Below are positions 7,728-17,306 of a DNA stretch of 64,000 nucleotides, in pieces. Each line of letters starts with the position of its first letter. The stretch's first letter is position 1. The DNA is taken from NCBI RefSeq assembly GCF_026712245.1, contig NZ_JAPPUY010000001.1, forward strand, positions 1-64,000, in the 5' to 3' direction. This stretch comes from Roseateles hydrophilus (GTDB lineage: Bacteria; Pseudomonadota; Gammaproteobacteria; Burkholderiales; Burkholderiaceae_C). The position numbers were made by a program, and so were the translations under genes. A model generated the notes under the pieces. The model had not been told where the DNA came from and ran no database searches. It was given only the letters and a program-made list of their open reading frames with translations.

Positions 7728-9368
7728 ATGAACAAGACTGCACCTGCAGCGAGCGGCGCCGACATCCAGGACTGGCGCCCGGAGGACGAGACCTTCTGGG
7801 AACAGACCGGCAAGCGCATCGCCTATCGCAATCTGTGGATCTCGATCCCGGCCCTGCTCTGCGGTTTCGCCGTCTGGGGCATGTGGGGAATCATTGCGGT
7901 GCAGATGCTGAACCTCGGCTTTCCCTTCACGCAGGCCGAGCTGTTCACGCTCACCGCGATAGCCGGCATCTCCGGCGCCACCATGCGCATCCCGGCCAGC
8001 TTCCTGATCCGCATGGCTGGTGGTCGTAACACCATCTTCCTCACCACCGCCATGCTGCTGGCCCCGGCCATCGGCACCGGCATCGCCTTGCAGAACCCGG
8101 ACTGGCCGCTCTGGGCCTTTCAGCTGATGGCGCTGTGGTCGGGCGTGGGGGGCGGCAACTTCGCCAGCTCGATGTCCAACATCAGCACCTTCTTCCCCAA
8201 GCGCCTGCAGGGTACGGCCCTGGGCCTGAACGCGGGGCTGGGCAACTTCGGCGTGACGACGATGCAGATCGTCATTCCGCTGGTGATGACGGTCAGCCTG
8301 TTCGGCTGGCTGGGCTTTGGCGGCGACCCCATGCCGCTGGTAAAGGACAGCGGCTGGATCTTCGGCAAGATCCCCGCGGGCACACCGACCTGGATCCAGA
8401 ACGCCGGCTTCGCCTGGCTGGTCTCACTGGTGCCGCTGGCATTGCTGTGCTGGTACGGCATGAACAACCTGAAGACGGTGACGCCGAATGCCGGTTCGCC
8501 GTTGATGGCCTTCCTGAAGATCACCTACTTGTACTCGCTGGCCTTCATCCCGACCATCGGCATGCTCTACCTCTACCTGCCCAAGCCTACGGGCCTGGGG
8601 CTCTTGAGCATGTGGGTCGCCATCCCGCTGGACATCTGCGCGGCGCTATTGGTGATGCGTCTGGCTGCCTTCGGCGCGATGAAGGAGAACGTCGCCAAGC
8701 AGTTCGCGATCTTCAAGAACAAGCACACCTGGAGCCTGACCGCCCTCTATGTGGTGACCTTCGGCAGCTTCATCGGCTTCTCGATGGCCCTGCCGCTGGC
8801 GATCACGGTGATCTTCGGCTTCCAGCATGTGCCGGACGCCGCCGGGGTGATGACGCACACGCTGAAGAACCCGAACGCTCCGTCGGCACTCACCTATGCC
8901 TGGATCGGCCCCTTCGTCGGCGCGGCGATCCGGCCGATCGGCGGCTGGATCAGCGACAAGGTAGGCGGCTCCATCGTCACCCAGGTCATCTCCGCCGTGA
9001 TGGTGGCCGCCTCGGTGGCCGTGGGCTATGTGATGCAGCAGGCCTACGGCTCAGCCACGCCGGAGCAGTACTTCCCGACCTTCATGGGGCTGATGGTGCT
9101 GCTGTTCGCGGCCAGCGGCGTGGGGAATGGGTCGACGTTCCGGTCGGTGGGGGTCATCTTTGACCGTCAGCAGGCTGGTCCGGTGCTGGGGTGGACGTCG
9201 GCCGTTGCCGCGTACGGCGCCTTCATCGCGCCTGTGCTGATCGGCGAGCAGATCAAGGCGGGGACGCCGCAGCTGGCCTTCTATGGGTTTGCGGCGTTCT
9301 ATGCGGTGTGTCTGATGTTGAACTGGTGGTTCTATCTCCGCGGTGGTGCGGAGATTCGCAACCCCTGA
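7728..9368 (+). CDS. narK2: Nitrate/nitrite MFS transporter, NarK2 type
   Basis: A 546-residue major facilitator protein of the nitrate/nitrite porter family. The start at 7728 is chosen over longer in-frame options because AAAGGAGA lies seven bases upstream, and the sequence begins MNKTAPAASG. It has the porter signature GVGGGNFASSMSNISTFFP, the second-half segment GPFVGAAIRPIGGWISDKVGG and SGVGNGSTFRSVGVIF. The N-terminal motif DETFWEQTGKRIAYRNL is typical of NarK2 forms, which are linked to nitrate/nitrite exchange. It is paired with narK1 as in many denitrifiers, where the two are sometimes fused. Confidence 0.9.
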   Translation: MNKTAPAASGADIQDWRPEDETFWEQTGKRIAYRNLWISIPALLCGFAVWGMWGIIAVQMLNLGFPFTQAELFTLTAIAGISGATMRIPASFLIRMAGGRNTIFLTTAMLLAPAIGTGIALQNPDWPLWAFQLMALWSGVGGGNFASSMSNISTFFPKRLQGTALGLNAGLGNFGVTTMQIVIPLVMTVSLFGWLGFGGDPMPLVKDSGWIFGKIPAGTPTWIQNAGFAWLVSLVPLALLCWYGMNNLKTVTPNAGSPLMAFLKITYLYSLAFIPTIGMLYLYLPKPTGLGLLSMWVAIPLDICAALLVMRLAAFGAMKENVAKQFAIFKNKHTWSLTALYVVTFGSFIGFSMALPLAITVIFGFQHVPDAAGVMTHTLKNPNAPSALTYAWIGPFVGAAIRPIGGWISDKVGGSIVTQVISAVMVAASVAVGYVMQQAYGSATPEQYFPTFMGLMVLLFAASGVGNGSTFRSVGVIFDRQQAGPVLGWTSAVAAYGAFIAPVLIGEQIKAGTPQLAFYGFAAFYAVCLMLNWWFYLRGGAEIRNP

Positions 9369-9473
9369 GTTGCGGCTGGGTTGCCTGCGGGCAGCTCTTC
9401 TCACAGCGTCACAGCCCGCCCGGAGTTCGCCCGGGCGGGCGACCTACTTTTGGCGGCTGAGGCTGCCGGGAGG

Positions 9474-9837
9474 TCATGTCGCGGGGATCGAGTAGCCCAC
9501 CTTGGTGCCTGTGACCACGATGAGTCCATCGCGCTTCAGCGCATCCAGCAGTTCGGTCAAATCCACCTCGCTGAGCTGCTTCTGGAACGAGGACTGGATC
9601 GTGCTCGTCAGCGTCTTCTGCGTCTGTGGACGGGACGCGCCTCGCTGACGCAAGTCGCTCACCGCCACGCTCACCCTGTCGGGCCGGTTCTTGCTGTTTG
9701 CCGCCTTTAGCAGGGGGATCTCGCTGAAATCGCGAGAGCGCGCAGCGAACACCTTGCGCTCCTTCAAGTGCGCGATCAAAGGCGAGACCCGGCAGGCTCT
9801 CGCGCAGCGAACCAACCCAGGGTAGTTCCAAAGAACG
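9474..9837 (-). pseudogene. C-terminal remnant of an NYN-domain (DUF88/LabA-like) protein
   Basis: The reverse frame ending at 9474 encodes, over its last ~65 residues, a winged-helix-like tail: KTLTSTIQSSFQKQLSEVDL, then DGLIVVTGTKVGYSIP. I recognise this tail from bacterial NYN-domain RNase-like proteins. The catalytic NYN part is not present; upstream the frame dissolves into the 5' end of narK3 on the other strand. Base composition is visibly less GC-biased than that of the flanking narK genes. It appears to be a leftover separating narK2 from narK3. Whether the frame is expressed is unknown. Confidence 0.5.
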
Positions 9838-9921
9838 ATGCCACCCCAACCCGGCATCGTCATTCCGCGCCCACCATCCCGCCCCGCCGGTGGATGCCGG
9901 GCAGCCGCGCCAACACCGAGC

Positions 9922-11259
9922 ATGTCCCCTATGCAGCCGCGCAGCGCCACGCCAACCTGGAAACCGGAAGACCCGGACTTCTGGGACAGGCACGGCCGCG
10001 CCATCGCCCTGCGCAATCTCGGCTTCGCGATCCCCGCGCTGGCCCTGTCCTTCGCCGTCTGGCTGCTCTGGTCGGTGCTCGTCGTGCACCTGCCCGCGGC
10101 CGGCTTCCGCTACTCAACGAACCAGCTGTTCTGGCTCAGCGCCTTGCCTGCCATCTGCGGCGCCACGCTGCGCATCTTTTACGGCTTCGCGGTGCCCCTG
10201 GTCGGCGGCAGGCGCTGGACGGCACTGTCCACCGCCAGCCTGCTGATCCCCGCTACCGGCATCGGCTTCGCGGTGCAGGACCCCGCCACGCCCTATGAGT
10301 GGATGGTCATGCTGGCCTTGCTCTGCGGCTTGGGCGGCGCCAACTTCGCCAGCGGCATGGCGCATATCAGCGCCTGCTTCCCTGCGCGCGAACAGGGCAG
10401 GGCGCTGGGTGTGGGGGCGGGCTTCGCGCACCTCGGCGTCGGCCTCGTGCAATGGGCGGTGCCCACCGTCATCGCGTTCGATCTTTTCGGCCTGCCAGCG
10501 CAGGGCGACGGCGCGCTCTGGCTGGCCAACGCCGGTTTTGTATGGCTGCCGCTGATCGCGGCGAGCAGCGTCACCGCCTGGTTCGGCATGAACGACTTCG
10601 CGTTTACAGGCGCCGGCCTGGCCGAGCAGGCGCTGATGTTCACGCGCCGGCACAGCTGGCTGATGAGCTGGCTGTATCTCGGCAGCTTCGGCAGCTTCAT
10701 TGGTTTTTCCGCCGCCTACCCGCTGCTGCTGCGCAGCCAGTTCCCCGACTTCCAGGCCGCGCAGCAGCTGGTCTGGATAGGTCCCTTGCTCGGCGCCGCC
10801 GCGCGGCCGCTGGGCGGCTGGGCGGCCGATGACTTCGGTGGCGCGCGCATCAGCCTGGCCTGCTTCGTGGCGCTGCTGCTCGGCAGCGTCGGCGTGCTGG
10901 TGAGCCTGAGCGGCGCCGGCAGCTCGCTGCTGTTCGTGGCCAGCTTCGTGCTGCTGTTCATCGCCGCCGGCCTGGCCAACGGCAGCACCTTCCGCATGAT
11001 CCCGCTGGGCTTTCTGCGCGACGCGCAGGCAAGTCACACCAAGCGCCCCGAGGCGATCGCGCAAGGCGCGGCGGCGCTGGGCCTGTGCTCGGCCGTCGGC
11101 GCCTATGGCGGCTTCTTCATCCCCAAGAGCTTCGGCAGCGCCATCGCGCTGACCGGCGACCCCACGGCCGCCTTGCTCTGTTTTCTTGCGTTCTACGGGA
11201 GCTGCATCGGCATCTGCTGGTGGTTCTACGCCCGGCGGAACGCGCCACTTTCCTGCTAA
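9922..11259 (+). CDS. narK: Third NarK-family nitrate/nitrite transporter
   Basis: A major facilitator protein of about 445 residues, closer to NarK2 than NarK1: it shares the N-terminal DPDFWDRHGRAIALRNL motif, the signature GLGGANFASGMAHISACFP, and ANGSTFRMIPLGF. It lacks the extra loop between the halves seen in narK2. The start at 9922 (MSPMQPRS) or 9931 fits the family; longer in-frame starts overlap the NYN remnant. It ends 15 bases before narG, so it is likely the first gene of the nar structural operon. Three narK paralogues within 5 kb is unusual. Confidence 0.85.
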   Translation: MSPMQPRSATPTWKPEDPDFWDRHGRAIALRNLGFAIPALALSFAVWLLWSVLVVHLPAAGFRYSTNQLFWLSALPAICGATLRIFYGFAVPLVGGRRWTALSTASLLIPATGIGFAVQDPATPYEWMVMLALLCGLGGANFASGMAHISACFPAREQGRALGVGAGFAHLGVGLVQWAVPTVIAFDLFGLPAQGDGALWLANAGFVWLPLIAASSVTAWFGMNDFAFTGAGLAEQALMFTRRHSWLMSWLYLGSFGSFIGFSAAYPLLLRSQFPDFQAAQQLVWIGPLLGAAARPLGGWAADDFGGARISLACFVALLLGSVGVLVSLSGAGSSLLFVASFVLLFIAAGLANGSTFRMIPLGFLRDAQASHTKRPEAIAQGAAALGLCSAVGAYGGFFIPKSFGSAIALTGDPTAALLCFLAFYGSCIGICWWFYARRNAPLSC

Positions 11260-11274
11260 CCGGAGATCCACTCC

Positions 11275-14200
11275 ATGTCCCATTTCTTGGACCGCTTGAC
11301 CGCCTTCCAGCTGCCGAAGGAAGTCTTCGCCGCCGGCCACGGCGTGACCACCGGCGAGGACCGCACCTGGGAGGACGCCTACCGCAACCGCTGGGCCCAC
11401 GACAAGATCGTGCGCAGCACGCATGGCGTGAACTGCACGGGCTCCTGCTCGTGGAAGATCTATGTGAAGGGCGGCATCGTCACCTGGGAGACCCAGCAGA
11501 CCGATTACCCGCGCACCCGTGCCGACCTGCCCAACCACGAACCACGCGGCTGCGCGCGCGGCGCCAGCTACTCCTGGTACCTCTACAGCGCGAACCGCGT
11601 GAAGTACCCGATGGTGCGCGGCCGGCTGCTCAAGCGCTGGCGCGAGGCCAAGGCTGTTGCTCGTGACCCTGTTTCCGCCTGGGCGCTGATCCAGGGCGAT
11701 GAGGCCGCGCGCCGCGACTACCAGCAGCTGCGCGGCATGGGCGGTTTCGTGCGCTCGACCTGGGAAGAGGTCAACGAGCTGATCGCCGCGGCCAATGTCT
11801 ACACGATCAAGCAGCATGGGCCGGACCGCATCATCGGCTTCTCGCCGATCCCGGCGATGTCCATGGTCAGCTACGCCGCCGGCAGCCGCTACCTGAGCCT
11901 GATCGGCGGCGTCTGCATGAGCTTCTACGACTGGTACTGCGACTTGCCGCCGGCCAGCCCGCAGATCTGGGGCGAGCAGACCGATGTGCCCGAGTCGGCC
12001 GATTGGTACAACAGTAACTACATCATTGCCTGGGGCAGCAACGTGCCGCAGACGCGCACCCCGGACGCGCACTTCTTCACCGAGGTGCGCTACAAGGGCG
12101 CGAAGACCGTGGCGGTGACGCCCGACTACTCCGAGGTCGCCAAGCTGGCCGACCTCTGGCTGCACCCCAAGCAGGGCACCGATGCCGCCCTCGCGATGGC
12201 GATGGGCCATGTCGCGCTCAACGAGTTCTATTTCAAGCAGCGCTCGCCGTACTTTGACGACTACGCGCGCCGCTACACCGACCTGCCGCTGCTGGTGCTG
12301 CTGGAAGAGCAGACCCTGCCGGATGGTCGCAAGACGCGTGTGCCGTCGCGCTACCTGCGAGCCAGCGATCTGCAGGGCCAGATGGGTCAGAGCAACAACC
12401 CAGAGTGGAAGACCCTGGCCTACGACGACACGGGCCGGCTGGTGCTGCCGAACGGTTCGATCGGCTTCCGCTGGGGCGCCGAGGGGCGGACCGACACCGG
12501 TCACTGGAATCTGGAAGCCAAGGAGGCGCAGAGCAGCAGCGAGGTGCGGCTGAAGCTGTCGCTGGTCGAGGACGGTGAGCAGGCGAACGAACTGATCGAT
12601 GTCGCGTTCCCCTACTTCGCCGGCACGGCCAGCGCCCACTTCACGCCGAACCCGCAGCTTGACGGCGTCAGCCACCACGCCCGGGTGCCGGCCACGCGTC
12701 TGCAGACGAATGACGGCGAGGTGCTGGTCGCCACCGTGTTCGACCTGCAGGCCGCGCAATACGGCATCAACCGCGGCTTCGGCAGCGGCGCCAAGGACTA
12801 CGACGACAACGCGCCCTATACGCCGGCCTGGCAGGAGGCCATCACGGGCGTGCCGCGCGCCCAGGTGGTCCGCGTCGGTCGCGAGTTCGCCGAGAACGCG
12901 CACAAGACCCAGGGCAAGTCGATGATCATCATCGGCGCCGCGATGAACCACTGGTACCACTGCGACATGAATTACCGCGGTGTCATCAACCTCTTGATGA
13001 TGTGCGGTTGCATCGGCCAGAGCGGGGGAGGCTGGGCGCATTATGTGGGCCAGGAAAAGCTGCGTCCGCAGACCGGCTGGGTGCCGCTGGCCTTCGCCAC
13101 CGACTGGGTGCGCCCGCCACGGCAGATGAACAGCACCAGCTTCTTCTACGCGCACACCGACCAGTGGCGCTACGAGAAGCTCGACGTCAACGAGGTGCTG
13201 TCGCCGCTGGCCACCGCGTCCGAGAAGGCCGAGTTCAATGGCAGCCTGATCGACTGCAACGTGCGCGCCGAACGCATGGGTTGGCTGCCCAGCGCGCCGC
13301 AGCTCAAGACCAACCCGATGCAGGTGGTCAAGGACGCCGCTGCCGCGGGCATGAACGCCAAGGACTATGTGGTGCAGGCCCTGCGCGACGGCAGCCTGCA
13401 GATGAGCTGCGAGGATCCGGACGCGCCGCAGAACTGGCCGCGCAACATGTTCGTCTGGCGTTCCAACTTGCTGGGCTCCAGCGGCAAGGGCCACGAGTAT
13501 TTCTGCAAGCATTTGCTCGGCACCGAGAACGGCGTTCAGGGCAAGGACCTGGGGGCCGATGACGCCAAGCCGCGCGAGGTGCGCTGGCATGCGCAGGCGC
13601 CGCAGGGCAAGCTGGACCTGCTGGTGACCCTGGACTTCCGCATGAGCACGACCTGTCTGTACTCGGACATCGTGCTGCCGACCGCCAGCTGGTACGAGAA
13701 GAACGATCTCAACACCAGCGACATGCACCCCTTCATCCACCCGCTGTCGGCGGCGGTGGACCCGGTCTGGCAGGCGCGCTCCGACTGGGAGATCTACAAG
13801 GGCTTTGCGAAGGCCTTCAGCGAGATCTGCGTCGGCCACCTGGGCAAGGAGACCGAGGTGGTGCTCAGCCCGCTGATGCACGACACCCCGGCCGAGCTGG
13901 CCCAGCCCTTCGGCGTGCAGGACTGGAAGAAGGGCGAGGTCGACCTGATCCCGGGCAAGACGGCGCCGACCATCGCCATCGTGGAGCGTGACTACCCGGC
14001 CACCTATGAGCGCTTCACCTCGCTCGGCCCCTTGCTCGACAAGCTCGGCAACGGCGGGAAGGGCATCGGTTGGGACACCAAGACCGAGGTGGCGCAGCTG
14101 GCCGAGCTGAACGGCAAGGACGCCGCCGGCCGCGCCCGCATCGTTACCGACATCGACGCCTGCGAGGTCATCCTGCAGCTGGCGCCCGAGACCAATGGCC

Positions 14201-15066
14201 ATGTGGCGGTGAAGGCCTGGGAAGCCCAGGGCAAGGCCACCGGCCGCGAGCACACCCACCTGGCGCTGCACCGCGAAGACGAGAAGATCCGTTACCGCGA
14301 CATCCAGGCGCAGCCGCGCAAGATCATCAGCTCACCGACCTGGAGCGGGCTGGAGAGCGAGAAGGTCTCCTACAACGCCGGCTACACGAATGTGCACGAG
14401 CTGATCCCATGGCGCACCCTCACCGGCCGCCAGCAGTTCTACCAGGACCACCCCTGGATGCGCGCCTTCGGTGAGGGCTTCAGCAGCTACCGGCCGCCGA
14501 TCGACATGAAGGCAACCAGCGGCATGCAGGGCATCAAGCCCAATGGCAACCCGGAGATCGTGCTGAACTTCATCACGCCGCACCAGAAATGGGGCATCCA
14601 CAGCACCTACAGCGACAACCTGCTGATGCTGACGCTGAACCGCGGTGGGCCGGTGATCTGGCTGAGCGAGGACGACGCGAAGAAGGCGGGGATCGAGGAC
14701 AACGACTGGGTCGAGCTGTTCAACCTGAACGGCGCGATCGCGGCGCGTGCGGTGGTCAGCCAGCGCGTGAATCCGGGCATGACCCTGATGTACCACGCGC
14801 AGGAAAAGATCATCAACACCCCGGGGTCCGAGATCACCGGCGTGCGCGGCGGCATCCACAACTCGGTGACGCGCATCGTCACCAAGCCGACCCACATGAT
14901 CGGCGGCTACGCCCAGTACAGCTACGGCTTCAACTACTACGGAACGATCGGCACGAACCGCGACGAGTTCGTGGTGATCCGCAAGATGAACAAGGTCGAT
15001 TGGCTCGACACGCCGCGTGACGACCACCTCGCTGCCGCCTACCAGGCGCAAGGCGAGAACCCCTAA
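11275..15066 (+). CDS. narG: Respiratory nitrate reductase alpha subunit NarG
   Basis: The catalytic subunit of membrane-bound nitrate reductase, reducing nitrate to nitrite at bis-MGD on the cytoplasmic side. The 1263-residue length is close to the E. coli enzyme. The FS0 iron-sulfur ligands are in HGVNCTGSCSWKIYVKGG near residue 50, followed by PNHEPRGCARGASYSWYLYS. SFYDWYCDLPPASPQ and IIAWGSNVPQTRTPDAHFF are the conserved molybdenum-site region. There is no Tat signal, as expected for a NarG facing the cytoplasm. It is in one operon with narH, narJ and narI. Confidence 0.98.
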   Translation: MSHFLDRLTAFQLPKEVFAAGHGVTTGEDRTWEDAYRNRWAHDKIVRSTHGVNCTGSCSWKIYVKGGIVTWETQQTDYPRTRADLPNHEPRGCARGASYSWYLYSANRVKYPMVRGRLLKRWREAKAVARDPVSAWALIQGDEAARRDYQQLRGMGGFVRSTWEEVNELIAAANVYTIKQHGPDRIIGFSPIPAMSMVSYAAGSRYLSLIGGVCMSFYDWYCDLPPASPQIWGEQTDVPESADWYNSNYIIAWGSNVPQTRTPDAHFFTEVRYKGAKTVAVTPDYSEVAKLADLWLHPKQGTDAALAMAMGHVALNEFYFKQRSPYFDDYARRYTDLPLLVLLEEQTLPDGRKTRVPSRYLRASDLQGQMGQSNNPEWKTLAYDDTGRLVLPNGSIGFRWGAEGRTDTGHWNLEAKEAQSSSEVRLKLSLVEDGEQANELIDVAFPYFAGTASAHFTPNPQLDGVSHHARVPATRLQTNDGEVLVATVFDLQAAQYGINRGFGSGAKDYDDNAPYTPAWQEAITGVPRAQVVRVGREFAENAHKTQGKSMIIIGAAMNHWYHCDMNYRGVINLLMMCGCIGQSGGGWAHYVGQEKLRPQTGWVPLAFATDWVRPPRQMNSTSFFYAHTDQWRYEKLDVNEVLSPLATASEKAEFNGSLIDCNVRAERMGWLPSAPQLKTNPMQVVKDAAAAGMNAKDYVVQALRDGSLQMSCEDPDAPQNWPRNMFVWRSNLLGSSGKGHEYFCKHLLGTENGVQGKDLGADDAKPREVRWHAQAPQGKLDLLVTLDFRMSTTCLYSDIVLPTASWYEKNDLNTSDMHPFIHPLSAAVDPVWQARSDWEIYKGFAKAFSEICVGHLGKETEVVLSPLMHDTPAELAQPFGVQDWKKGEVDLIPGKTAPTIAIVERDYPATYERFTSLGPLLDKLGNGGKGIGWDTKTEVAQLAELNGKDAAGRARIVTDIDACEVILQLAPETNGHVAVKAWEAQGKATGREHTHLALHREDEKIRYRDIQAQPRKIISSPTWSGLESEKVSYNAGYTNVHELIPWRTLTGRQQFYQDHPWMRAFGEGFSSYRPPIDMKATSGMQGIKPNGNPEIVLNFITPHQKWGIHSTYSDNLLMLTLNRGGPVIWLSEDDAKKAGIEDNDWVELFNLNGAIAARAVVSQRVNPGMTLMYHAQEKIINTPGSEITGVRGGIHNSVTRIVTKPTHMIGGYAQYSYGFNYYGTIGTNRDEFVVIRKMNKVDWLDTPRDDHLAAAYQAQGENP

Positions 15067-15080
15067 GCGAGGAGCATGCA

Positions 15081-16604
15081 ATGAAGATTCGCGCACAGAT
15101 CGGCATGGTGCTGAACCTGGACAAGTGCATCGGCTGCCACACCTGCTCGGTGACCTGCAAGAACGTCTGGACCAGCCGCCCCGGCGTCGAGTACGCCTGG
15201 TTCAACAACGTCGAGACCAAGCCGGGCATCGGCTACCCCAAGGAATGGGAGAACCAGGACAAGTGGAACGGCGGCTGGATCCGCAAGCCCGACGGCACGC
15301 TGCAGCCGCGCCAGGGCGGCAAGTGGTCGCTGCTGATGAAGATCTTCGCCAACCCCAACCTGCCGGAGATCGACGACTACTACGAGCCCTTCACGTTCGA
15401 CTACGACCACCTGCAGTCGGCGCCGGAGATGAAGCACGCGCCCACCGCGCGGCCGCGCAGCCTGATCACTGGGCAGCGCATGGAGAAGATCGAGTGGGGC
15501 CCGAACTGGGAGGAGATCCTCGGCGGCGAGTTCAGCAAGCGATCGAAAGACAAGAACTTCGACGACGTGCAGAAGGAGATCTACGGCCAGTTCGAGAACA
15601 CCTTCATGATGTACCTGCCCAGGCTGTGCGAGCACTGCCTGAACCCGGCCTGCGTCGCCAGCTGTCCCTCGGGCTCGATCTACAAGCGCGAGGAAGACGG
15701 CATCGTGCTGATCGACCAGGACAAGTGCCGCGGCTGGCGCATGTGCGTGTCGGGCTGCCCGTACAAGAAGATCTACTACAACTGGAAGAGCGGCAAGGCG
15801 GAGAAGTGCATCTTCTGCTACCCGCGCATCGAGGCCGGCCAGCCCACGGTCTGCTCTGAAACCTGCGTGGGTCGCATCCGCTACCTGGGCGTGCTGCTGT
15901 ATGACGCCGACCGCATCGCCGAGGCCGCGGCGACGCCGAACGACAAGGACCTCTACCAGGCCCAGCTCGATCTGTTCCTCGACCCCTTCGACCCCAAGGT
16001 GATCGAGCAGGCGCGCAAGGACGGCATTCCGGAGAACTGGCTGGAGGCCGCCAAGAACAGCCCGGTCTACCAGATGGCCGTGGACTGGAAGGTCGCGCTG
16101 CCCCTGCACCCCGAATACCGCACGCTGCCCATGGTTTGGTACGTGCCGCCGCTGTCGCCCATCAGCGCGGCGGCGAACGCCGGCCAGATCGGCAGCGTGG
16201 GCGAGCTGCCCGACGTCAACCAGCTGCGCATCCCGGTCAAGTACCTGGCCAACCTGCTGACCGCCGGCGACACCGCGCCGGTGATCTCGGCCCTGGAACG
16301 CATGCTGGCGATGCGCGCCTACCAGCGCGGCGTGCATGTGGACGGCGTGAAGAACCATGCTGTCCTCAAGCAGGCCGGCCTGACCGAGGCCCAGGTGCAG
16401 GACATGTACCGGGTGATGGCGATCGCCAATTACGAGGACCGCTTCGTGATCCCGACGACGCACCGCGAGTACGCGGAGAACGCCTTCAACGTGCGCGGTG
16501 GTTGCGGCTTCAGCTTCGGCAACGGCTGCTCCGAGGGCGTCACCGAGACCAGCCTGTTCGGCTCGGAGAAGAAGCGCACGATCCCCATCAAGGCCACGCT
16601 GTAA
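15081..16604 (+). CDS. narH: Respiratory nitrate reductase beta subunit NarH
   Basis: The electron-transfer subunit with four iron-sulfur clusters. Cysteine groups are clear: CIGCHTCSVTC near the start, CEHCLNPACVASCP, CRGWRMCVSGCP and CIFCYP with CSETC. The tryptophan in CRGWRMC is the hallmark of NarH, where one cluster is [3Fe-4S]. Length is 507 residues. A GAGGAG site precedes the start, 14 bases after narG. It passes electrons from NarI haem b to NarG. Confidence 0.97.
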   Translation: MKIRAQIGMVLNLDKCIGCHTCSVTCKNVWTSRPGVEYAWFNNVETKPGIGYPKEWENQDKWNGGWIRKPDGTLQPRQGGKWSLLMKIFANPNLPEIDDYYEPFTFDYDHLQSAPEMKHAPTARPRSLITGQRMEKIEWGPNWEEILGGEFSKRSKDKNFDDVQKEIYGQFENTFMMYLPRLCEHCLNPACVASCPSGSIYKREEDGIVLIDQDKCRGWRMCVSGCPYKKIYYNWKSGKAEKCIFCYPRIEAGQPTVCSETCVGRIRYLGVLLYDADRIAEAAATPNDKDLYQAQLDLFLDPFDPKVIEQARKDGIPENWLEAAKNSPVYQMAVDWKVALPLHPEYRTLPMVWYVPPLSPISAAANAGQIGSVGELPDVNQLRIPVKYLANLLTAGDTAPVISALERMLAMRAYQRGVHVDGVKNHAVLKQAGLTEAQVQDMYRVMAIANYEDRFVIPTTHREYAENAFNVRGGCGFSFGNGCSEGVTETSLFGSEKKRTIPIKATL

Positions 16605-16616
16605 AGGGACAAGAGC

Positions 16617-17306
16617 ATGTTCAAGATCACTCCCAGTCCCTACACGCTGCGCGTGCTGGCCGCGCTGCTGCGCTACCCGGACGCCGCGTTCCGCGCGGCG
16701 ATTCCGGAGCTGCAGCAGGCGCTGAGCGACGAGGCTGCGCTGCCCAAGGCTCGCCTCGACGAGCTCCAAGCGCTGCTGACCCGCCTGCAGCGCGACGATC
16801 CGTTCACCGTCGAGTCCGAGTTCGTCGACCTGTTCGACCGCGGCCGCGGCACCGCGCTGCATCTGTTCGAGCATGTGCATGGCGACTCGCGCGAGCGCGG
16901 GCCGGCCATGATCGATCTGCAGCAGACCTACGAGAAGGCCGGGCTCTACCTGACGGCCAGCGAGCTGCCCGACCACCTGGCGGTGGTGCTGGAGTTCGCC
17001 AGCACGCAGCCGCCGCGCGAGGCCAAGGCATTCCTCGGCGAGATCGCACACATCGTCCGCGCGATCTTCAGCGCCTTGCTGCGCCGCCAGAGCGCCTACG
17101 CCAGCGCGCTGGCCGCCGTGCTCGAACTGGCCGGTGAGCGGGCTGAAAGCGTCGAGATCCCGCCCGAACCCGAGCTCGACGAAGCCTGGGCCGAGCCCGA
17201 GGCCTTTGGCGGTTGCTCCACGGCCGGCCAGGCTAAGCCCGATCAACCACAGCCCATCCACATCGTGCGCAAGACCGCTGCAACCCAACCGGGAGCCCGC
17301 GTATGA
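16617..17306 (+). CDS. narJ: Nitrate reductase assembly chaperone NarJ
   Basis: NarJ binds apo-NarG and is needed for insertion of the cofactor and of FS0. The 229-residue protein has the conserved ESEFVDLFDRGRGTALHLFEHVHGDSRERG segment, spelled here as FVDLFDRGRGTALHLFEHVH and SRERGPAMIDLQQTYEKAG. The C-terminal ~50 residues are proline- and acid-rich and less conserved. It is cytosolic and made in operon with narGH; its stop overlaps the narI start by four bases. Confidence 0.95.
   Translation: MFKITPSPYTLRVLAALLRYPDAAFRAAIPELQQALSDEAALPKARLDELQALLTRLQRDDPFTVESEFVDLFDRGRGTALHLFEHVHGDSRERGPAMIDLQQTYEKAGLYLTASELPDHLAVVLEFASTQPPREAKAFLGEIAHIVRAIFSALLRRQSAYASALAAVLELAGERAESVEIPPEPELDEAWAEPEAFGGCSTAGQAKPDQPQPIHIVRKTAATQPGARV

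Noticed and set aside
10114-14271. Very long reverse-strand open frame (1385 codons) across narK3 and narG
   Set aside because: It is antisense to strongly conserved narK and narG sequences, has histidine/arginine/glutamine-rich composition typical of reversed GC-rich genes, and has no domain.
15063-17288. Reverse-strand open frame of 741 codons across narH and narJ
   Set aside because: Same reason: a shadow of well-identified genes on the other strand, with no recognisable motif.
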